Origin: Chloroflexota bacterium
Lineage (GTDB): Bacteria; Chloroflexota; Anaerolineae; B4-G1; DUEL01
Reading direction: 5' to 3'
Assembly: GCA_014874475.1 (NCBI GenBank)
Contig: JADBJJ010000003.1
Span: 1 to 64,000, forward strand
Length of the DNA: 64,000 nt
The notes beneath the pieces were generated by a model, which made no database searches, was not told the origin of the DNA, and was given only the letters and a program-made list of their open reading frames with translations. The position numbers and the translations under genes were made by a program. Positions 58,109 to 64,000 of the stretch are shown here, in pieces. Each line of letters starts with the position of its first letter. The stretch's first letter is position 1.

Positions 58109-58157
58109 ATTATATCACGGGATATATCCTTGTCAAGTACCCAAGTTATGATATAAT
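58109..58157. promoter_or_regulatory. Divergent sigma70-type promoters sharing one -35 heptamer (TTGTCAA)
   Basis: + strand TTGTCA (58130-58135) N16 TATAAT (58152-58157); - strand TTGACA (complement 58131-58136) N16 TATAAT (complement 58109-58114). Confidence 0.8.
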
Positions 58158-58193
58158 CCCCCCGAATTATCCTACCCTGAAGGGAGGTAAACC

Positions 58194-59756
58194 ATGCGAC
58201 GTCTTCTCCTCTTTCTGCTGCTGGCGGCAGCACTGGCGACAGGCTGCACGCCCCGCTCCGAGGGTCGGATTGTCTACGGCCTAACGCTGAACCCCACTGG
58301 GATCGACCCTCACATCAACGCCTCATCGGAACTGGGGATCCCCCTCACCTCCGTCTACGACACACTGGTCTACCAGGACCCGCAGACGGGGGGGTTCGTG
58401 CCCGGCCTGGCCGAACGATGGGAGGTCTCCGCCGACGGACAGGTCTATACGTTCTACCTGCGGCGAGGGGTCAAGTTCCACGACGGCACCCCCTTCAACG
58501 CCGAGGCGGTGCGCTTCAATCTGGAGCGCATCACCAATCCCGACCTCGCTTCTCAAAAAGCCCGTTTTATGTTGGGGCCGTTTGAGCGGGCGGAGGTCGT
58601 GGACGAGTATACCATCCGTATTGTGATGAGCGAGCCCTATGCTCCTCTACTGGATTCCCTCAGCCAGGTCTATCTGGCCATGGCCTCCCCCGCGGCTATC
58701 CAGAAATGGGGCCTGGAGTACCAGTTACACCAGACGGGAACCGGGCCGTTCATTTTTGCAGAATTTGTGCCCGGCGACCATCTGACCCTGCGGCCGAATC
58801 CTGATTACGCCTGGGGACCGCGGGTCTATCAGCATAAAACGGCCCAACTGGCGGAGATAGAGTTCCGCTTTTTCACCGACGCGGCCACTCGCGCCCCGGC
58901 CCTGGAGTCGGGAGAAGCGGACGTAATGGGGGAGGTACCGCCTCTGGACGCCGTCCGGCTGCAAAAGAACCCCAACTTCCGCATCCAGCCGGTTCCGATT
59001 CCGGGCCTCTCGCTGGTGTACTTTATGAACGTCACCCGCCCACCGCTGGATGACCTGCGGGTGCGGCAAGCGCTCATCTACGGCACAGACCGCCAGGTCA
59101 TCGTTTCCACCGTCTTCCAAGGCACTTCTCCGGTAGCCTGCGGTCCGCTGACGGCCGTGACTTTTGGCTACGACCCCGCCGTCTGCCAGTTCTATCCCTA
59201 CGACCCGTCCCGCGCAGCGACGCTCCTGGAAGAGGCGGGCTGGAAGGATACGGACGGGGACGGTATCCGGGACCGGAACGGTCAGCCGCTGACCCTGGAC
59301 CTCTACCTGATGGGCTGGGGCTACCTGCCGGATATTGTCCAGTTGATGGCCTCGCAGTGGGCCCAATTGGGGATCAACGTCAACATGCAGAAGGTGACCT
59401 ATCCGGAAGCCCTGCAGATTGCCAAGGATGGGACACATCATCTGCTTCCCTTCAGTTCATCCGGGACTGACCCGCACATTCTGCGGACGTTCTTCTACTC
59501 CCAGGCCCGGTTCAACTGGTCCAAAGTCAACGACCCGGAACTGGATGGCTGGCTGGACGAAGCGGCCCGCCTGTTTGACCGAAACCAGCGGGCGGCCCTC
59601 TACAGCCGAATCCAGAACCGGATTATGGAGCAGGCACTGGTCATCCCCATCCGCGACTACGTGAATCTGAACGGGGTAAACAACCGGGTTCAAGGGCTGC
59701 GCTTTGATGCCCAGGGCTGGTTCCCCTGGCTGATTGACGTCACCGTCCAGCAATGA
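58194..59756 (+). CDS. Peptide/solute ABC transporter substrate-binding lipoprotein (SBP_bac_5)
   Basis: Lipobox LLLAAALATGC; YTFYLRRGVKFHDGTPFNAEAVRFNLERI. Confidence 0.93.
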   Translation: MRRLLLFLLLAAALATGCTPRSEGRIVYGLTLNPTGIDPHINASSELGIPLTSVYDTLVYQDPQTGGFVPGLAERWEVSADGQVYTFYLRRGVKFHDGTPFNAEAVRFNLERITNPDLASQKARFMLGPFERAEVVDEYTIRIVMSEPYAPLLDSLSQVYLAMASPAAIQKWGLEYQLHQTGTGPFIFAEFVPGDHLTLRPNPDYAWGPRVYQHKTAQLAEIEFRFFTDAATRAPALESGEADVMGEVPPLDAVRLQKNPNFRIQPVPIPGLSLVYFMNVTRPPLDDLRVRQALIYGTDRQVIVSTVFQGTSPVACGPLTAVTFGYDPAVCQFYPYDPSRAATLLEEAGWKDTDGDGIRDRNGQPLTLDLYLMGWGYLPDIVQLMASQWAQLGINVNMQKVTYPEALQIAKDGTHHLLPFSSSGTDPHILRTFFYSQARFNWSKVNDPELDGWLDEAARLFDRNQRAALYSRIQNRIMEQALVIPIRDYVNLNGVNNRVQGLRFDAQGWFPWLIDVTVQQ

Positions 59757-59761
59757 GGCAT

Positions 59762-59784
59762 CCCCAGGCACGGAGTGCCTGGGG
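59762..59784 (+). other. Intercistronic hairpin CCCCAGGCA-cggag-TGCCTGGGG
   Basis: Perfect 9-bp stem, 5-nt loop, between SBP stop and permease start. Confidence 0.75.
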
Positions 59785-59804
59785 GCATGCTTGCGGGGGA
59801 ACCC

Positions 59805-60740
59805 ATGTTGGGGTATGTCGGACGGAGGCTGCTGGAGGCGGCACTGGTCCTCTGGCTGGCCATCACCCTCGCTTTTGTGGCCATGCAACTGACGCCGGGC
59901 GACCCGGCGGAGACCCTGCTGGCCGCTTCCGGAGCCTCTCCCGAAGAGATTGACCGCCTCCGGGCCGACATGGGCCTGGATGACCCGGTCCCGGTTCAGT
60001 ACATCCGCTACCTGACCGGCTTGTTCCGAGGTGACCTGGGGATTTCCTGGCTTCAGCGCCGTCCGGTCCTTTCAATGATTCTGGAACAATTGCCGGCGAC
60101 GGCCGAACTGGCCGTCGCCGGTATATGGATGGGTACCCTGCTGGGTATCTTTCTGGGCCTGTTGGCTGCCATCTACCGGGGGACGTGGGTGGATAGCCTG
60201 GCGACGACCCTCTCCGTCCTGGGCTTATCCACCCCTGTCTTCTGGTCGGGTATACTGATGATCCTCCTCTTCTCCGTGCATCTGCGCTGGTTTCCCTCCT
60301 CTGGGCGCGGCGATCTGCGTCACCTGGTCCTCCCGGCGCTTACCCTGGGCTTCTCCCTTTCCGGCTCCATCGCCCGGCTAGTACGGACACAGGTCGTAGA
60401 AGTGTTCCGGATGCCGTATATCCTGGCGGCCCAGGCGCGCGGCATCCCCCTTTGGCGCGTCCTGCTGATGCATGTCCTGCGCCCGGCCGCCGGGCCGATT
60501 GTGGCCCTCATCGCGCTCCAGTTCGGCTTCCTCCTGGGTGGCGCCGTCGTGACCGAGTCGGTCTTCGCCCGGCAGGGGCTGGGCCGACTGGCTGTCCAGG
60601 CTATCCTCTGGCGGGATTTGCCCCTCATCCGTGGAATCGTCATCACCGGGGCGATCATCTACCTACTGGTCAGCCTGCTGGCCGACTTTCTCCATGCCTG
60701 GCTGGACCCCCGGTTGCGGGAACGTCCAGCAGGGCAGTGA
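59805..60740 (+). CDS. ABC transporter permease (OppB/DppB type)
   Basis: MLGYVGRRLLEAALVLWLAITLAFVAMQLTPGDPA; RTQVVEVFRMPYILAAQARGIPLWRVLLMHVLRPA. Confidence 0.92.
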   Translation: MLGYVGRRLLEAALVLWLAITLAFVAMQLTPGDPAETLLAASGASPEEIDRLRADMGLDDPVPVQYIRYLTGLFRGDLGISWLQRRPVLSMILEQLPATAELAVAGIWMGTLLGIFLGLLAAIYRGTWVDSLATTLSVLGLSTPVFWSGILMILLFSVHLRWFPSSGRGDLRHLVLPALTLGFSLSGSIARLVRTQVVEVFRMPYILAAQARGIPLWRVLLMHVLRPAAGPIVALIALQFGFLLGGAVVTESVFARQGLGRLAVQAILWRDLPLIRGIVITGAIIYLLVSLLADFLHAWLDPRLRERPAGQ

Positions 60741-60751
60741 ACGGAAGGCCG

Positions 60752-61666
60752 ATGAGGGTATACTTTGCGGACGCGAAACGATATCTGGAGCGCCAGGGTC
60801 AAGAGCAGCCGACCCTGATGCGCACCATGCGGATTCTGGAAATTCCACAGTTACAGGCAAGGCCGCTCCCCCGTCCTCTGCTGCGCCAGCCGGTGGCCGT
60901 GTTGGCCATTCTGTGGCTGACCGGTGTGATCGTCGGAGCCGCCGTGATCCCCTACCTGGCACCGGAAGGCCCCCAGGCTATGGACCTCTCTCGGGCGATG
61001 CTTCCGCCGGGGCGAGGTGGGCTTCTGGGAACCGATTTTATGGGGCGTGATATCTTTGTCCGGCTTCTCTGGGGCGGACGCCTGACGTTATGGATGGGCA
61101 TTCGGGCGCTGGCGCTGGCGGTCGGGCTTGGCCTCCCGCTGGGTCTGGCAGCGGGGAGTTTGGGCGGTCGGGTGGATGCCATCGTGATGCGGTTGATAGA
61201 TGCCTGGCTGGCGTTCCCCAGCCTGTTGCTGGCCTTGACCGTGCTGGCGATTTTAGGACGGGGCCTATCGTCGGTGGCCATTGCGGTCGGTCTGGCGGCG
61301 GCGGCCCCTTATGCCCGGATCGTCCGCGCAACGGCGCGGGAAATTCGGGCACAGCCGTACATTGAGGCTGCCATTGCTGTCGGTGCCAGCCCTCTGCGGA
61401 TTGCCCTGCGGCATATATTGCCCAACGCGGCCCCCGCACTGGCCACCTTTGCCGCGATCCAGTTGGGGTGGGTTCTCCTCCACGGCGCTGGACTCAACTA
61501 CATGGGGCTGGGTGCGCCACCGGGAACTCCGGAATGGGGGGCAATGCTGGCCGAGGGGCGGGATTACCTGCGAGCGGCTCCCTGGGTCGCCGCCGTCCCT
61601 GGCCTGGCCCTCACCTTCACCGTCCTGGCTGCCAACATCCTGGGCGACCGATTGGGACGGGAATAA
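60752..61666 (+). CDS. ABC transporter permease (OppC/DppC type)
   Basis: LLGTDFMGRDIFVRLLWGGRLTLWMGI; IEAAIAVGASPLRIALRHILPNAAPAL. Start revised from 60452. Confidence 0.9.
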   Translation: MRVYFADAKRYLERQGQEQPTLMRTMRILEIPQLQARPLPRPLLRQPVAVLAILWLTGVIVGAAVIPYLAPEGPQAMDLSRAMLPPGRGGLLGTDFMGRDIFVRLLWGGRLTLWMGIRALALAVGLGLPLGLAAGSLGGRVDAIVMRLIDAWLAFPSLLLALTVLAILGRGLSSVAIAVGLAAAAPYARIVRATAREIRAQPYIEAAIAVGASPLRIALRHILPNAAPALATFAAIQLGWVLLHGAGLNYMGLGAPPGTPEWGAMLAEGRDYLRAAPWVAAVPGLALTFTVLAANILGDRLGRE

Positions 61667-61697
61667 ACTCACCCTGGACGGCCCAACCTCATCCTTG

Positions 61698-61726
61698 TTG
61701 ACACCCTGCCTTGAGTATGCTATAGT
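61698..61726 (+). promoter_or_regulatory. Promoter TTGACA-N17-TATAGT for the M50 protease gene
   Basis: TTGACA 61698-61703, TATAGT 61721-61726, ~255 nt upstream of the start codon. Confidence 0.7.
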
Positions 61727-61988
61727 TATACCGACAAAAATCTCCTGGGCCGCGCCGTTCGTTCGGAGTCAACAAGGCGATGAACCGCTGGGCTCGGTGA
61801 CGAATCCTTCTTAAAGGGGCTGAGAATTCTTGCCAGTGGCTCACCTGAGCCCTTTGGAGCCTCGCAAGCCTGAAGAAAGATATTTTGGGGACGGTTCTGC
61901 TACCGGCACGACCCATGGGTTTCGCACTCGGACACACCCAGGCGGAGCGGCGTTTTGGTACCTGGAGTGTTGACGGAAAGGACTGGTC

Positions 61989-63110
61989 ATGGGTTCTTTG
62001 AAACTTTTTACAATTAAGGGTATTCCTGTTCGGGTCCACATTACTTTCCCCCTGATTCTTATCTGGGCCGCTATCCAGTTCGGACGTGGGCAGAGCAGCG
62101 TGTGGCAGGGAGCGCTATTCGGAGTGGTGGTGACCCTGCTCCTTTTCTTCTGTGTGGTTCTCCATGAACTGGCTCACAGCCTGTTTGCCATCCGGTTCGG
62201 CAGCCGCGTCAACGAAATCACCCTGCTCCCGCTGGGCGGCGTGGCCCAGATGGAGCGGATTCCCGATCGTCCCTATCAGGAACTTCTGATGGCACTGGCT
62301 GGACCGGTGACCAGTGGGGTCATCGGCGTTGGCCTGGCGCTTCTCATCCTTCTCCTGTTCCCCCTGCGGATATGGACCGACTTTGTGCGTGCCATCTCGT
62401 CCGGTGGAACTCTCTCCTGGTCCTATTTGCTCCCCTATCTGGCGGTGACCAACCTGTTTCTGGCAGGCTTTAATCTCCTTCCCGCCTTCCCGCTGGACGG
62501 TGGACGGGTATTGCGGGCGGTTCTGGCGATAATGATGCCCTACGACCGCGCGACCACTCTCGCTGTCCGCATCGGGCAAGTACTGGCGTGGGCGCTGGGG
62601 CTGCTGGGTCTATTGGGTGGGGACGTCTTGCTCATCCTGGTAGCTCTTTTCGTTTACGTCGGCGCCTCTCAGGAGGAGCGTCTGGTACAACTCAAGGCAG
62701 CGCTGGCCGGGCTGCGGGTCCGTAAAGCCTACTCCCATTCCCCCCAGGCTGTCCATCCGGAAGACCCGCTCAGCTATGCCGTGGATATGATGCTGGAAGG
62801 CTTTCAATCCGATTTCCCCGTCTTTGACGAGGGCCGGCTGGTGGGGATGCTGACCCGCAACGGCGTCCTGCGCGGGCTGAAGGAGTTCGGCCCGCAGATC
62901 CCCATCCGCGTGGTGATGCTGAGGGAGTTCCCGATCGTTAGCCCGGAAGACGACCTCTTTGAGATCCAGCAGCGGATGAGTGAAACAGGGGCTGAAGTGG
63001 TGCCGGTGGTGGATGAAGGCCGATTTCTGGGCCTCCTCACCCGACAGGACCTGGAAGAGGCCTACCGTCTGGTGACGGTCTACCCGGCCCTGCTCTCCCG
63101 AAGGCGCTAA
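61989..63110 (+). CDS. Site-2 protease (M50) family zinc metalloprotease with CBS-domain tail
   Basis: VVLHELAHSLFAIRFG (HExxH); NLLPAFPLDGGRVLRA; two CBS-like segments. Confidence 0.9.
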   Translation: MGSLKLFTIKGIPVRVHITFPLILIWAAIQFGRGQSSVWQGALFGVVVTLLLFFCVVLHELAHSLFAIRFGSRVNEITLLPLGGVAQMERIPDRPYQELLMALAGPVTSGVIGVGLALLILLLFPLRIWTDFVRAISSGGTLSWSYLLPYLAVTNLFLAGFNLLPAFPLDGGRVLRAVLAIMMPYDRATTLAVRIGQVLAWALGLLGLLGGDVLLILVALFVYVGASQEERLVQLKAALAGLRVRKAYSHSPQAVHPEDPLSYAVDMMLEGFQSDFPVFDEGRLVGMLTRNGVLRGLKEFGPQIPIRVVMLREFPIVSPEDDLFEIQQRMSETGAEVVPVVDEGRFLGLLTRQDLEEAYRLVTVYPALLSRRR

Positions 63111-63185
63111 TCCCAGAGAGCAGGGAACAGCGGCAGCCGAAGATTACCGCCGTAAGACCCATTCTGATCGTTCCATAGTAGGGAA

Positions 63186-64000
63186 ATGGACACCGAACAA
63201 CGACGGCCGTGGGGAGCAAAAGAGAAACCGGTCCGCGCCCTGGTGCTCTCCGGTGGGGGCGGGCGGGGGGCCTACCAGTGTGGCGTCTACAAGTATATGG
63301 AAGAAGCGGGGTTGATACCCGACATCCTGGTCGGCACCTCCATCGGCGCTATCAACGCGGCGGCCATTGCCTCCGGGAAGACGGCGCGGGACTTGGAGGT
63401 GGCCTGGCTCTCCACTCGTACCCGCGACATCCAGCGCTTCTGGCGGTTGCGCCCCTGGCAAGCCATCTACGATACCTCTCCCTGGATCCGCACGATCCAC
63501 CGGTTCATAGATTTTGACGCTTTGGCCCGTACCGATAAGCGATTACTCATCACCGCGACGGAAGTAGAAAAGGGCGAACTGCGCATCTTTGATAATCGGG
63601 AGACGGAAATTACGCCCACCCATATCTTGGCCAGTTGTTCCATCCCCCTGGTCTATCCCTGGACCCGCATTGGGGACTATCACTACTGGGACGGGGCGGT
63701 GATGGCCAACACCCCGCTGTCGGCGGCCATTGACGCTGGAGCCGACGAGATTTACGTGGTCCTGCTCTCCTCGGTGGGGGAGCGGTACATCCCCCCGCCC
63801 CGCTGGCCCTGGCATGCTTTTGCGGTGATGCTGGACCTGGCCCTCAGCGCCACGTTTGAGAATGACATCAAGCAACTGGAATGGATTAACCAATTGGTTG
63901 CCCAGGAGATGGACGAGAAACACCGTTACATTCGCTGTCGGGTGATTGTGCCCACCAGGGAGATTGGTCTCGTGCAGATTCTCCGCTACAATCCCCAGAC
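63186..64000 (+). CDS. Patatin-like phospholipase, 3' truncated by window edge
   Basis: ALVLSGGGGRGAYQCGVYKYMEEAGLIPDILVGTSIGAINAAAIASG (GxSxG); YWDGAVMANTPL; frame open to window end. Confidence 0.9.
   Translation, partial: MDTEQRRPWGAKEKPVRALVLSGGGGRGAYQCGVYKYMEEAGLIPDILVGTSIGAINAAAIASGKTARDLEVAWLSTRTRDIQRFWRLRPWQAIYDTSPWIRTIHRFIDFDALARTDKRLLITATEVEKGELRIFDNRETEITPTHILASCSIPLVYPWTRIGDYHYWDGAVMANTPLSAAIDAGADEIYVVLLSSVGERYIPPPRWPWHAFAVMLDLALSATFENDIKQLEWINQLVAQEMDEKHRYIRCRVIVPTREIGLVQILRYNPQ

Noticed and set aside
61733-61988. TPP, T-box, cobalamin or c-di-AMP riboswitch in the M50 leader
   Set aside because: Isolated motif-like strings (ggggctgaga, ttggtacc) occur but none of the full conserved cores could be assembled; kept only as an uncharacterised leader.
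1-64000. CRISPR array, tRNA or rRNA genes
   Set aside because: No regularly spaced direct repeats of CRISPR length and no convincing tRNA/rRNA signatures seen in intergenic regions on reading; a tRNAscan/CRISPR search would be decisive.

Overview
The window looks like high-GC bacterial chromosome, probably from an anaerobic or thermophilic Chloroflexota-like lineage (inferred from gene content only). It is densely coded. It holds: the 3' end of an anti-phage-type DUF1156 methylase / DUF499 ATPase locus; a 2-oxoacid:ferredoxin oxidoreductase, alanine dehydrogenase and CoA-transferase operon; an oxygen-defence cluster (rubredoxin, reductase, rubrerythrin, ferritin-like); dnaB with an in-frame mini-intein; a GH57/glgA glycogen operon; an operon alternating deoxynucleoside kinases with multi-GAF histidine kinases; two tandem molybdenum-hydroxylase gene sets next to pyrB; an Opp/Dpp-type ABC transporter; an M50 protease; and a patatin-like gene running off the end. 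The most striking feature is at about 21.6-24.3 kb. Three consecutive segments have the architecture of integron gene cassettes: each starts at a GTTA-type core, carries one ORF, and ends in an attC-like palindrome whose inverse core is complementary over 10-11 nt to that cassette's own 5' core. No integrase is present in the window, so this is a CALIN-like array. It sits between a good sigma70-type promoter and the glycogen operon. The middle attC is interrupted by about 290 bp resembling a group II intron 5' end plus an IS3-family terminus. All three divergent intergenic regions in the window have back-to-back promoters whose -35 hexamers overlap or lie within one dyad.
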